The notes under the pieces: model-generated
What the model was told of the DNA's origin: nothing
Databases searched by the model: none
Seen by the model: the letters and a program-made list of their open reading frames with translations, nothing else
Position numbers and translations under genes: made by a program
Shown: positions 1 to 10,631 of the stretch, piece by piece
Numbering within the stretch: position 1 is the first letter of the stretch
Layout: the number at the start of each line of letters is the position of its first letter
Assembly (NCBI GenBank): GCA_037127315.1
Contig: JBBBDQ010001922.1
Span: 1,984,501-2,048,500, forward strand
DNA from: Ascarosepion bandense
Taxonomy: Eukaryota > Mollusca > Cephalopoda > Sepiida > Sepiidae
Direction: 5' to 3'
Length of the DNA: 64,000 bases

Positions 1-190
1 GGTGCTACCACTCCGGGTCGAGGTGGACCTGGGAACTACAGCAATTAAGAGGTGGTTATATGCTCCTCATAACCTTTCAATCAGTGGCTTTGCTGCCGGA
101 TGCAGTTTACTGCCATACCCAAGACCTCCTCTCGAAAGAGACATGATCGCCCAAGTATCTATCACGAATTGCCCTTAACTGACTGACTGA
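1..190 (+). repeat. SINE-like repeat, variant body with common SINE-A tail
   Basis: The last 60 bases (about 131-190) match the 3' tail of the common SINE called SINE-A here (CGAAAGAGACATGATCGCCC, then CTTAACTGACTGACTG). The first 125 bases are a different body, which recurs reverse-complemented at 50958-51106 (shared GCAATTAAGAGGT and GCCGGATGCAGTTTA). It is therefore a second SINE sharing a tail with SINE-A. The 5' end lies outside the window. Confidence 0.7.
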
Positions 191-199
191 ATGTGAGGT

Positions 200-200
200 C

Positions 201-244
<44 letters not shown>
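200..244. repeat. (AT)n microsatellite
   Basis: Uninterrupted alternating TA of about 45 bases, just after the SINE tail. Confidence 0.95.
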
Positions 245-246
<2 letters not shown>

Positions 247-319
247 AAGATTTCCTATGGACATTATCATATTTTTGTTTTAATATGAGGCGATATTTAA
301 CTTGGATTACATAGTTACA

Positions 320-620
320 TATGATAATGGTGATAGTAATATCAGCTTTCTCATTAACAAATGTGCATGCAAAATGGTGAATACAATGCCTTCTGATATG
401 TTCAACTCCTCTGCTGTCTCACGCAGCTTCAATTTTTGATCGACCAAAATGGGTATACGGATTTTTGATGTTTTTCCGGGACAACTGCCGATTTTGGGCG
501 ACCAGAGCGTTCAGGAGGATTTGTGCCTGTAGGACCGCGTTTAAAGATCATATCACCTCTTAATCGTTGTTTCCGACAGAGCAGTGTCCGAATAACACTT
601 ATGACTTGGCTTGAACATTA
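320..620 (-). pseudogene. mariner-type transposase relic (N-terminal DNA-binding part)
   Basis: Read on the minus strand, the sequence gives pieces of the mariner/SETMAR-like helix-turn-helix region in three frames: CYSDTALSETTIKR, then FKRGPTGTNPPERSGRPKSA, then KLKLRETAEELNISEG followed by TILHAHLLMRKL. Family order is kept (first helix-turn-helix, GRP linker, second helix-turn-helix). Frameshifts and in-frame stops break it, and the DDE/D catalytic part is absent. An old, dead DNA transposon. No terminal repeats were identified. Confidence 0.8.
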
Positions 621-1680
621 TTTTTCTAAGCAGAAAGCAATGCATTATCAACACATGAAATTCGGATTTTCCCATTATTTTGAAAATTTTCAACAGTAGC
701 TTTAATTAAATAACTGCAATTTGTAAACTAATCATCCTATTGAGCCCAACTTTTGTCACGTGCCATTTGAAAGTTAGGACTTCATAGCAAACGTATGGAT
801 TTCTTTTTATTAATGGAACTATTTATATGTCAGATCCGGGACGTGTTGAGTGATGTGTTAGAATAACACCACTAACTAACTAAACAGCGCCCAGGGATTC
901 CGTTCCACGTCGTAACTTTGAGTTTCTCGCTAGGCGAGCTTCAGATCATAACATCAACATTCCACGAACTCTTTTTGTTAATATACATTTTATCAAATAT
1001 TTATCAAGTGCATTAGTGAAACTTAGGAATGATACGCTTATTAAAAGAGAAACTAACATAATCAGATGAAAAAATCCCGCGGGTGCCCCTGTCGAATATT
1101 GCCAAAATATAAATCTACGACGCGGATATTTTCAAATATCGCCTTTCTTAAAAGAAACTCCTTTTCTCAAGATAACATACATGGCTACATATATTTTTAA
1201 ATAACAAGAAAACGTTTAAGTTGAAAGCCTTCTATTATTTAAAATATACAATACATAAATTAATCTCGAACTAAATAATATAAGAATGAGTTACATTGTA
1301 AAATAAATATTCAACAACAAAGCCATTTACTTACTTGCGTTTATTAGATAATAAATTTTATCACTTAGCCTTTCCCATAGTTTACCTTATCAGATCTTAT
1401 AGTTTGCCTTATTATTTCTCATAGTTTTTTTTTACCATTCGCCATAGTTTTCATATAGTTGGCCTTTCAGTTGGCTTTAATCATATTTATGAATGTTCAG
1501 AAATTGATACATTCTGAAAACGTAGGATATTTTCCTCTTTTAAAAATATTTGTTGCAAAATAAAATCATTACATTTGCCTTAATAAATAGGACGAAACGC
1601 GTTAGTAAGGTAAGTTTTCCTTTCTTCTTTATTCACATTGTCTTTTTGTAATTATATTTTTACTTAATTTTTACTAAAAA
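621..1680. other. gene-free AT-rich stretch
   Basis: No recognisable coding sequence. A short motif GGACGAAACGCG at about 1591-1602 resembles the 3' half of a hammerhead ribozyme core, but no CUGANGA half precedes it. Confidence 0.6.
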
Positions 1681-1694
1681 TAAATTGCTCCAAC

Positions 1695-1738
1695 ATACAC
1701 ACACACACACACACACACACAGTCACTACGTGTAATGA

Positions 1739-1769
<31 letters not shown>

Positions 1770-1770
1770 C
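1695..1770. repeat. (AC)n and (CAG)n microsatellites
   Basis: About 24 bases of AC repeat, followed by interrupted CAG/CAA triplets at about 1738-1770. Confidence 0.9.
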
Positions 1771-1984
1771 AGGAATTACCATACTTGAAAGGCACGAACT
1801 CGAACACAAGCTCTCCTACCATTCTGAAGATGAGATTTTGATCTCGAAATATTAATGTATAATGAATAGGAAATAACCCAACAACTTCTTTACCTTCCTT
1901 TATTTTATTAAGCGCATTGTGACAGCCTTCAAGACCTAACCATAAAAAACAGGAATTTTTGCATCATAACAATTTAACAATATT

Positions 1985-2055
1985 TATCTCTCCCTCTCTC
2001 TCTTTCTCTTTCTCTCACTCTCTCTCTCTCTATTTATATATATATATATATATAG
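1985..2055. repeat. (CT)n-(TA)n low-complexity tract
   Basis: A pyrimidine CT run passing into alternating TA. The flanking 2056-2480 holds nothing I recognise. Confidence 0.85.
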
Positions 2056-2482
2056 GTATAGTTGTCAGTCCGTAAATGGTGAGGATAATCCAATAAGATT
2101 TCCTTAATATAAAATATTAATTGGTATATCCATATAGAGAGCTCGATGGGTGTTAACCAGAGCGATATGAAGTTTATAAAGGAAAACTCAACACGTCATA
2201 TTAGTCATAAACTATAGGTCATTTCATTGAGCTTAAATAGCTCATCTCATCAGATCCTTTTACAATATTCCTTCATCTGGCATATATATATCCTATGTGG
2301 CTCAGTATTATTCTTACCTGATAACAAGATCTAGGAAGGTCGATCCGCACATATGACTCAATTTGATAAAGCTAACATAAATATGGATTTTAGCCTAAAA
2401 ACATTGAAAGGTCATCTTACTACCCCTCATGATTTTATATCACGAAATTATCAGATAAAATTTCTGTCGGCGTTTATATATT

Positions 2483-3120
2483 TTTTTTAATCATTCCACT
2501 GCCACTATTGTGCTTGGGGTTACATAGGGGAAGGTAAATAGAAAGAGTGGGTAGATATAGAAAATGTCAGAAGGTGGGGTGATAGATAGTTGGGTGGGTG
2601 GGAAGAGTGTTTGAAAGAATGGAAGCGAGTTAGTTTGTTAGGAGGTGTCTATTGACCTTACATTTAAACTCCTGGAGATTGTAGCCGTCGAGGAAGCAGT
2701 CATGTGGAAGGGAATTCCACAGTCGGGAAGTAAGAGAAAAGAAACTGTTGGAGTAGAAGTTGCGGTTGCATTTTATCGGTTTCACTGTAAAAAGTTGGGA
2801 TCTAGTTACTAATCTAGTATCTCGTGCAAATTCGAACCTAGGGGGCACCAGTGATCTAAGTTCATCGGAGCAGAAGCCGTGGAAGTATTTATAGAAGAGA
2901 CACAGGGAAGCCACGTCACGCCGGTGAGAGAGAGACTGCAGGCGGTCTGTTAAGTCGGTATCGATCACATTACAGACCCTCCGCTGTACCTTGTCGAGAA
3001 GCCCAAGGAGAATAGCAGGGGGCACCGACCAGATATGGCAAAAGTATTCAATGCACGGGCGGATGGTAGAGTTATAAATGTGCAGGATATGCCAACGCAC
3101 ATCTCCATTCACTGTGGTAT
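2483..3120 (-). pseudogene. jockey/CR1-like LINE, 3' end of ORF2
   Basis: An open frame of about 160 codons (3112 to 2630) carries the C-terminal region seen after the RT domain in many animal jockey/CR1-type LINEs: STIRPCIEY, LSHRRDVASLCLFYKYFHG and SRLWNSLP. Downstream is the family's 3' UTR, ending in a conserved terminus (minus-strand sense: CTTGGGGT-like, then ATTAAAAAAAA, lying at 2483-2530). The apurinic endonuclease and RT catalytic domain are missing, as expected of a 5'-truncated insertion. It is the longest clean frame among the window's LINE tails. LINE-J below means this family. Confidence 0.85.
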
Positions 3121-3237
3121 TTAAGAAAATATGAATGTATAAATCTATAACAGAACGGAATCAATTGTCAAGTCACTGGGGGTGCGCCAGGCGGGAAAAT
3201 TAAGAAACAAAGGATGGACCGTTCTCACCTAACAAAG

Positions 3238-3790
3238 GTCAGTCAGTTAAGTGCCATACGTGAAACACGCTTGGGCGATCATGTCTCGAAAGAGACATGA
3301 CTGACTGGGCAGAAGATTATCACACAGTAGGTTGCCATTGCTTTCTGCGGTAGACTGGTTGCTAGCCAAGGCTATAGAACCCAATCTGTCCTGCCATATA
3401 ACTAATAACTACAGGGAGAAGAGATAGATTATATTACGTTATTATATTAAGTATAATTAGTGGGTGATCAGTTTATTACTTAATAAAAATAAAAAACCGA
3501 TCCCCCACTTTATGACCAATAGAAGTTTTAATTATGTTTCTAACTATTATATTCAGTCAGTCAGTTAAGTGCCATACGTGAAACACGCTTGGGCGATCAT
3601 GTCTCGAAAGAGACATGACTGACTGGGTAGAAGATTATCCCGCAGTATGTTGCCATTGCTTTCTGCGGTAGACTGGTTGCCGACCAAGGCTATAGAACCC
3701 AGTCTGTCCTGCTATTTAACCCATAACTGGAAGGAAGAGACGGATTACTAATTTTCCCAAGGGTATTTGCGCGTAAGTGAATACATAAAG
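3238..3790 (-). mobile_element. dimeric SINE-A with palindromic linker, head lost
   Basis: Two SINE-A bodies in the same (minus) orientation: 3554-3790 and 3238-3450. Both carry the tail GTCAGTCAGTTAAGTGCC and the CTATAGAACCCAATCTGTCC segment. Between them, 3457-3514 is an inverted repeat (GTGGGTGATCAGTTT / AAACCGATCCCCCAC). The tRNA-like head expected upstream of the first body is missing beyond 3790. The same dimer occurs at 24544-25143, 33245-33843, 45099-45710 and 53879-54492. Confidence 0.85.
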
Positions 3791-4244
3791 GTAACAAGCA
3801 ATAAAGAACAATTTCACCTTCATGATGGTAAACAAGATTTTGTTTCACGATCACACTTGCATCCAACATTGGCCATTTTATTACGAGATTGATTCATTAC
3901 TAAATAAAAGTCCTTTCTTTTTTCTTTTTTTTTTTTTTACGTTTTTGTCATTTTACTCAATAATGTTTCCGTGGTTTGATGTTCAGCCGAAGTCGCCTGT
4001 CGCCTGTCTGGGAATATCGAATCTTGCTCTCATATTTCTGAGATGCCATTTTGTAACTATTCATGGCTCAATGGACAAAAAGCGTTGATTGAAGTAATGT
4101 AGTGATTTTACCCAAAGAGTTGCGTGTTCAATACCTAGCCACAGTAGAAGAAAACAAAAAGCTCTTGGAAAGTTGAGTTACTAAAGGACAATAACTGAAA
4201 CTGAGATACTCATAAGAGGCATTGCACGTGAAACTAGAACAATC
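3791..4244. other. no recognisable gene
   Basis: AT-rich. Short open frames on both strands have no family motifs, and one runs through a poly-T tract at 3918-3938. Confidence 0.5.
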
Positions 4245-4375
4245 TAAGCCGGTGGGCGAAATAAATGTTTGGTTAGAAATTCTCATGTATATCTCCTGAA
4301 GAAGGCTGTAGTATGCAACAGCCGAAACTGCGTGAATATGACAACAAATATGAGGAGAATAGTCCGAACAATGTT
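4245..4375 (+). repeat. repeat-D copy with hammerhead-like core
   Basis: Repeat D is a dispersed family also at 14760-15440, 22370-22640 and 48376-48457. This copy has CTGAAGA (4296-4302), a 6-bp stem GGCTGT (4304-4309) / ACAGCC (4318-4323), and GAAAC (4324-4328), followed by GACAACAAATATGAGGAG and TAGTCCGAACAATG, the family's tail. One extra A lies between CTGAAGA and the stem. Confidence 0.65.
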
Positions 4376-4392
4376 TCATAGTAATATATGAA

Positions 4393-4413
4393 TTTATATA
4401 TATATATATATAT
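4393..4413. repeat. (TA)n microsatellite
   Basis: About 20 bases of alternating TA. Confidence 0.9.
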
Positions 4414-4570
4414 GGAGTCGTTGGCGGAAATCGTTGCCGAGTATTAGTGTGCTCATATACATTTCCTTCTGTGTAAAATGAGTCCAATGTTGGATCTGAA
4501 GAGACGTCCGCAACCACCGTATAGTAGAGTAGAGAATGGTTCAGAAAATGGAGAGCTTTGGCTTTACTTT

Positions 4571-4734
4571 GACTCTCTTTGTCTCTTCTACTTGTGTCTT
4601 CTGGTGTTGTTAAAAGATGTTTTTTCTCTAACTGCTCTTCACCAATTAGTTCTTTCACCAGCTTCCGTCCCGTAATTCATCAGGTCGATCTTTGTCCTTA
4701 AAAGTTTTTTTTGTATTGATTCTTGACTCGACAC

Positions 4735-4735
<1 letters not shown>
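4571..4735. repeat. dispersed repeat E, copy 1
   Basis: About 160 bases shared with 5973-6136: GTCTCTTCTACTTGTGTCTT, CTGCTCTTCACCAATTAG, GCTTCCGTC, GTAATTCATC and CTTGACTCGACA. Function unknown. Copy 2 directly abuts a LINE-J tail, so this may be non-terminal LINE sequence, but I see no protein motif. Confidence 0.65.

Positions 4736-4773
<38 letters not shown>
4735..4773. repeat. (GATA)n microsatellite
   Basis: About ten GATA units at the end of repeat E copy 1. Confidence 0.95.
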
Positions 4774-4774
<1 letters not shown>

Positions 4775-5972
4775 TTTTTAACTATTTCACCCTAAGCAAA
4801 GCAAAAAGAATAAATCAACTAAGACCTAAGGGTTACCAATGTGATTGTGAAATATTATTAAAAAAGAAAACATTATTGAGGAGAGTGAACAATAAAAATC
4901 CAAAAATAAAGACAAAAGATAATTATTGCCAGATATATAAATACGTAGACATACATACATACATACATATACAGAAAAATAAAAAAACAACGAATGTCTG
5001 CTGAGATCAAATTATTTCATCAATTCAAATGTGACCCTAAACATGACGCCACCTGGAATTCCATAGCAATTAAAATTCGACGTTTGTTTCAATCCTCCAT
5101 CGCCGTGAAATGAGACTGGGTAAACAAATGTCCGTCGTATATTTTTAACGTAATTAAAAGTCGAACATGAAGAGAATTCTTCTGATTATTCAATGGAAAT
5201 AATATGTTTCGTGTCACTAGTTATTAGAGGTTACAGCGAAATAGAAATCGATTTTCTGTCACGGCCAAGAAGGGTCTTAGTTTGAACGTAAATTACCTGA
5301 AAATCCCCGATTATTAATAAAAATCGAAGTCCAATCCTGCTGTAATCAAATTATACGCAAGACAACCAAGTGCTGGAAATGGCCTGAAAACTTTAATTAA
5401 ATCAGTACTCGAATTAAAACTGTTTTTCGCAGTTTTATTTCAAATAAATCACATTAAACTATCTTTGTAAATGATATGCTTGTCACTTTTGTTTATTTTC
5501 ATTGTAGGTTTTCCTGATTCTTTGCGGGGGTAAGCGACCCGATATATAATGAGATCGGGCGTAAATAACACGATAATGGATCGATATTAATAAGATCCGA
5601 AGTTTTAATAAAGTTAAATCAAAATTAAAATGTTTTCTTTAGATTAGACTCTCATTTAAATAGAAACAAACGAAATTCGCAGAATATCAACAAGCAGGTA
5701 CTGGATGAAAGAAAAAGCCTGGTAATGATCGGAAAGTTTTAATTAAACAAATCAGAAATAAAACTGAATTAAAAAAACTTTCAAATGTTCATTTTATGTA
5801 AAACTGTAGGCATTGAAATTCAAAGTTTTTGTTTTTCAAGTTAAAGATGGATAGAAGGGTATGAATAAAGATCAAAGATTAATTGATCTATAATCAAATT
5901 ATATATACAACAAAAGTTAAGGATAATTTACTAAAAGTATGATTAAACCTGAAAATTTTATTTACTAGCAGA
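4774..5972. other. AT-rich unique-looking stretch
   Basis: No gene found. A loosely repeated phrase (GGAAAGTTTTAATTAAAC / GAAAACTTTAATTAAATC followed by a run ending AAACTG) occurs at about 5385-5425 and 5730-5770, suggesting a diverged tandem repeat of roughly 340-350 bases. Confidence 0.45.
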
Positions 5973-6136
5973 ATGTCTCTTCTACTTGTCTTCTGTTTTT
6001 TTTTAAAGGATGTTTTTTCGCTGACTGCTCTTCACCAATTAGTTTTTCTCCGGCTTCCGTCTCGTAATTCATCGGGTCGATTTCCGTTCTTAACAAGGCC
6101 TTTTTGTGTTGATCCTTGACTCGACAAGATAGATTT
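5973..6136. repeat. dispersed repeat E, copy 2
   Basis: Second copy of the 4571-4735 repeat, ending at ACTCGACAAGATAGAT immediately before a minus-strand LINE-J 3' terminus. Confidence 0.65.
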
Positions 6137-6137
6137 T

Positions 6138-6313
6138 TTGTATTATTTATAATCGTGTCACCCCAAGCAAAGCATTTTACTACCGCTGTTAAGAAGGGAA
6201 TTACATAGGAGGTAAGTTATGAGAAAGAGTGACAGGTTACAGGGGGTGTCAGGAAGAGGGAAGAGAAGGATGAGAGTACCCATGAGGGGGGAGGTTGACG
6301 AAGAAAGGAGCAT

Positions 6314-6347
<34 letters not shown>

Positions 6348-6735
6348 GGATGCAAGTAAGTGAGATAGGAGATGTCTATTGATTTTACATTTGAATTCTT
6401 GAAGATTGTAACTGTCGTGAAAGCAAGTAACCGGAAGGGAATTCTACAGGCCGGAAGTGAAGAAGCTGATGGAGTAGAATATGTTTACAATTTATTGGTT
6501 TCACAGAAAAAGGGTGGGACCTAATTGCTAATCTTGTGGCTCGAGTAAATTCATGTATAGTGGGTAGCAGTGAGCTAATTTCATCTGAGCAGAAACCATG
6601 AACGTATTTGTAGAAGAGACACAGGAGAGCCACATTGCACCGGTGAGAAAGTGACTGTATCCGAGCTGCCAAGTAGGGATCGATCACATACCAGATTCTC
6701 CGTTTGATTTTGTCAAGGACCCGTAGATATATCTA
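6138..6735 (-). pseudogene. LINE-J 3' fragment
   Basis: Minus-strand LINE-J tail. The open frame 6687-6385 reads MIDPYLAARIQSLSHRCN, LCLFYKYVHGFCSDE and TRATRLAIRSHPF, then shifts frame before the SRLWNSLP block. The 3' UTR contains a (GA)n run at 6309-6340, and the terminus is at 6138-6180 (CACCCCAAGCAAAGC in plus orientation). 5'-truncated near 6735. Confidence 0.8.
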
Positions 6736-6849
6736 TCTATCAATATATATATATATATACGTTTTGTTTAAAGTGTATATTTATTGTTGTTGTTAATATA
6801 CATGTTATGATATTTAAGTGTCCATAATGGTATCTGTGACGCAACACGT

Positions 6850-7205
6850 GTTTCGAGTCTAAGATTGACTCTCTTCAGGCGAATAAATTTGTGGCTTTAC
6901 GTATTGAATTCCTTTTCTTTCTGATTGCCAAGTTGTTGTTTAAGTAAGTAGGAAAAATAAGAAAATAAATCTATTCAGTAAAATAAAATAAATTAAAATA
7001 ATTCAAATGTTGGTGTGTTGAATAGTCTGTGTTTTCTTACATCAGCACGTGTATAAATGGATAAACAGATAAAGAAATAAACAGATGAATAAATTGGGTC
7101 TGGGGTTCCCTCCTTAGTACGTTAAAATCAGAAAGAAAAGGAACTCGATATGTAAAGCCACAAATTTATTCGCCTGAAGAGAGTCAATCTTAGACTCGAT
7201 GTGTG
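6850..7205. repeat. long inverted repeat with two hammerhead-like cores
   Basis: Arms 6850-6930 and 7127-7205 are near-perfect reverse complements (right arm: AAAGCCACAAATTTATTCGC, then CTGAAGAGAGTCAATC). Each holds CTGAAGA + GAGTC + AATCTTA + GACTC. In the left arm, read on the minus strand, GAAAC follows directly (6878 to 6850), giving the hammerhead layout CUGANGA-stem II-GAAAC. In the right arm the GAAAC is changed to GATGT and merges into a (GT)n run. The loop (about 195 bases) is AT-rich and anonymous. Confidence 0.75.
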
Positions 7206-7229
7206 TGTGTGTGTGTGTGTGTGTGTGTT
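7199..7229. repeat. (GT)n microsatellite
   Basis: About 30 bases of TG directly at the end of the inverted repeat. Confidence 0.95.
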
Positions 7230-7391
7230 GTTCAAAATGTATTTTTCAAAACACATTTCAATTCTGTGCCTACATATTAACACAACGGAGAATTTTCTCT
7301 GTCATTTATTGCATTCGTATATTCCCCAGTAATTCTTGGGGGCGTCTGATAAACAACTGACTCCATCTCCTGTCTCCTGCCTCCCATAAGC

Positions 7392-8152
7392 ATGGACCAA
7401 GCGAGTCTACCTGAGAGCAATACACTGCGCCTCCTCGGCCTTACCCTCTCTTCTGATCTCAAATGGAACCACTACATCGAGTCCATAGCTAAATCCACTG
7501 CTAAGAAGGTTGGGTCACTGTGTCGGGCCAGGACGTTTTTCCCGCCTGAATACAAATCAACCATTCGTCCGTGCATGGAATACTGCTGCCATATATGGTC
7601 AGGCGCCCCTGGTGTTCTCGACAGGCTCCAAAGAAGAATCAGTACTGTGATAGGTACCGACTTGGCGGCTCGACTACAGCCACTTCCCCACCGACGAGAT
7701 GTGGGCTCCCTTTGTTCTATAAATACTTTCATGGCTTCTGCTCCAACGAACTTAAGTCACTGGTGCCTCCGCAACTTGGCAACTGGGTCCCACCCATTCA
7801 CAGTTAGCAACCAAATTCTACTTCTGCAGCTTCTTCACTTGCACTTCCCGCCTGTGGAACTCACTTCCATATTCTTGCTTTCCTGATGGCTACAACCTCC
7901 AGGAATTTAAATGCAATGTCAATACTCATCTATTAACCACTTGACTCTAGTTCTTTCTTCACCACCCCGTATATCCTTTCCTTTCTTTCCACCTTGCAAC
8001 TGTCATCACACCTGTATTCCCTTCCTTCTCTTGCTCCTTTCTAACTGGTTCGTCTTCCTCTTCATTCTCTTCTAATTAATCTTTTTACACTTATGTAGCC
8101 CCCTGCACATCAGTGGCTTTACCGTCTTGCTAGAGGTGATACGATTAAAAAA
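7392..8152 (+). pseudogene. LINE-J ORF2 C-terminal fragment plus 3' UTR
   Basis: Starts in the post-RT region: MDQASLPESNTLRLLGLTLS, then DLKWNHYIESIAKS and STIRPCMEYCCHIWSGAP, then frameshifts (LQRRISTVIGTDLAARLQ in frame, FYKYFHGFCSNELKSLVPP in another). The 3' UTR ends with CTAGAGGTGATACGATT plus an A-run at 8152. The frameshifts make it non-functional. Confidence 0.85.
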
Positions 8153-8154
8153 AA

Positions 8155-8250
8155 TAGCCACAAAAAAAGTCGAAGAGTGCGAGGTCTGGTGACCTCGGTA
8201 GCCACTCAATAGGACCTATTCGACTTATCCATTAGCCCTTATAGTGCACG
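8155..8250 (-). pseudogene. DDE transposase scrap (C-terminal catalytic motif)
   Basis: On the minus strand this short stretch reads RIGPIEWLPRSPDLALFDFF followed by LW, matching the GPIEWPPRSPDLTPLDFFLW signature around the second catalytic Asp of a mariner/Tc-related transposase group. Only about 30 residues remain, abutting the LINE 3' terminus at 8152. Confidence 0.7.
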
Positions 8251-8386
8251 ACTTTTGCCTCACCATATACGTAATATCTGTCGCCACGATAAATTATTTT
8301 GACCATTACTTTGTTCAGTGTGTTTAGTTCTCATGACAGCGACAATGTCTCAAATCTGGCACGTAACCTGCAAGGTATATTACAGA

Positions 8387-9290
8387 CTAGCAGTATAGCC
8401 CAGCGTTACTCGGGTGTAATGAAAGCTTTAAAACTATTCCATGGTCCTAGATCTCAGACTCTTTGGACGTTGGCACAAAAAACTTAGGTTGTTGAAAGGT
8501 TGATCTCGAAGCCGTAGAACTTACTAAAAAGAATGGATGTAAGTCAAATTTTGATTTCCTGGTATCGATATCAAATAAGTTTTTTTCGTCGTAAACTGAA
8601 TTTTGAAGGCTAAATAAGTCCTCTGAGTAAATGATATCATGGCTGAGACTAAAAACTACAATTATACCTACTTAGAGCAAAACCTGAAGCAAAAACCAAA
8701 ATAAAAAGGCTGAAAACCTGTTTTTGATCAGACCCCATAGAATATCGGGGTATTGATTTCCAATATCTGAGTCAAATAAGTCATCCGAGTATAAACTAAC
8801 CTAAGTAAATCCATGAAAACCTATCATATCCATCGTGAGTAAAATTGGAGAAAATGAGCCATATTGATGGCTGAATATCGGTTTTTGATCAGATTTAATA
8901 GAATATCGTAGGTATCGATTTCCGATGTCGGGGAAAATGAGTCGTCTAAGATGATCTACTAATGTTTGAAACTAAAAACTATAATTTTACCAACTTAGAG
9001 AAAATTCTGCAGCAAAAGCCACGATAAAAGGGCTGAAATCCTGATCTTGATCAGACCTGATCGGATATAGGGATATCGATTACCGATTTCGGGGGGTTGG
9101 AATCGGAAAAAATAACTAACCCATGACCTGACCGGAATCCTAAAGTATATTTGTGTGAAATTTGGTGAGAATCGGGTAAAAATTGTTGATTTGTATAAAG
9201 AACATACAGTCAGAGAGACAATAAGAGAGACAGACATATAGACAGGCAGAGCGACTGACAGATAAACATCTTGCCTTTTATATGTCAATG
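8387..9290 (-). mobile_element. Helentron-like non-autonomous element H1
   Basis: In minus orientation it ends with the family terminus: a GC hairpin (CCCG...CGGG-like, here AGTAACGCTGGG), eight bases, then CTAG (8387-8390), which fits Helitron/Helentron 3' ends. Internal sequence matches the other copies (TTTGATTTCCTGGTATCGAT, AATTTTGAAGGCTAAATAAG). This subfamily has an internal repeat around TGATCAGACC at about 8727, 8889 and 9050. It stops at the CATCTTGCCTTTTATAT segment, where other copies carry a microsatellite. Confidence 0.7.
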
Positions 9291-9875
9291 TGATAAACAA
9301 AAATTGTGTTTTACAGGGCCTGGCCTGTTTTACAAATTCTGTTTAGTTGGGTTTTCCGGTGACATGTGAGAGAGGAACAATTTCTGGTTTTCTAAAACGA
9401 GCTGCATATTTAGTTGTTTCCAGCATATTCGTTGTCCTCTTCTTTTTCTTCTTTGTCGTTGTCGTGAAGTGTCAATTCAGGACGCTTGCAATCATAGCTC
9501 TTCATAATTTCCTCTCTCTTAATAATTTCTTTCGATTTTTCCAAAAAGCTTCTCCGCCATTCATTCACCCAAACTCGCCAGGTAAGTTATAGGTTGCTTT
9601 CTTCTGGCCCTCTTGCCTACAATCTGTCCCATGATCATCAAATTTACCAAGTTCTCTTTCAGTAATATAGGTCTTCTTCTTGTTAACGAGGCCGTCAACC
9701 CTGCCATATTTATCTCCTGAAGATTACTGCATTCATTAACTTACCTTAATTAGCTGCACACTTGACATTTGTTCAACACAATGAATGTTCTTGGATGATA
9801 TTAATATCTTCATTAATTGTATTTCATTTATTTCACTCACAATCAACAATTTCCCACTGAGTACCTTCTGTATAA
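9291..9875. other. no recognisable gene
   Basis: AT-rich. Short open frames lack motifs. Around 9690-9735 there is a weak match to repeat D (GCCATATTTATCTCCTGAAG). Confidence 0.45.
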
Positions 9876-9995
9876 TGGGGTGTGCTTTGTGGCGTAATGA
9901 ATATCTGCTCGGAATGAGAAATCGGAGAGCCGAGTTTGAATTCCATTTGGGTTCGTTGCATTCACTTACGCGCATATATCGTTGGAAAAAAGCAT
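9876..9995 (+). mobile_element. SINE-A tRNA-like head, 3'-truncated
   Basis: Matches the first 110 bases of SINE-A: an A-box-like GTGGCGTAATGAATATC, AGAGCCGAG, then a B-box-like GAGTTTGAATTCC and TTCGTTGCATTCACTTACGC. The body is missing after about 9995. Confidence 0.75.
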
Positions 9996-10031
9996 TTCTT
10001 CTTCCCCATAGTTATGTTTTTTGTTTTCCAT

Positions 10032-10235
10032 AATATCGTCCCAAGCAAGGCAGTCTACTGCCACTGGTGCGCAGGGGATTACATAGGAGGAAATTTACGA
10101 GAAATAGTGACAGGAAGTAGGTAAGAGAAAGGTTAAGAAACTGAGAGTGGAGTGAACGAAGAAAAAAGCATGAGAATGAGGTTGCAAGTTAGTGAAATAG
10201 GAAATGAATATTGACTTTACACTTAAACTCAATAG
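10032..10235 (-). repeat. LINE-J 3' UTR fragment
   Basis: Plus-orientation CGTCCCAAGCAAGGCAGT, ACTGCCACTGGTGCGCAG and GGGATTACATAGGAGG are the reverse complement of the LINE-J 3' terminus. No coding part remains. Confidence 0.8.
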
Positions 10236-10582
10236 CCACACAAGTGTAATGTAAGACGTCGAGATAATGTGGTTGTTGTAAATTCAACACATATTTTTTC
10301 TTTTCTTTACATTAATCAATCGTCTATATTTTCTTCATCCTTGCTTTCCTCTTTCTTTTGGGTTCTTTTTTTAATGAGGGAGAAATTTTCGTAAATAACC
10401 GTTACACATGTCTATTTTAATTTGGATATGTGAGCGTCTATGTAAAATTAGATAAAAGAAAATAATTTTTGGGGGATGATATTTTGAGAACCAACTGTTG
10501 TACCATTTGGGTTGGACGAGCCGCGATAATAACATCAAGACGCTGTGAAATATGTATTACCCATTGTAATAATCTAAAATCT

Positions 10583-10631
<49 letters not shown>

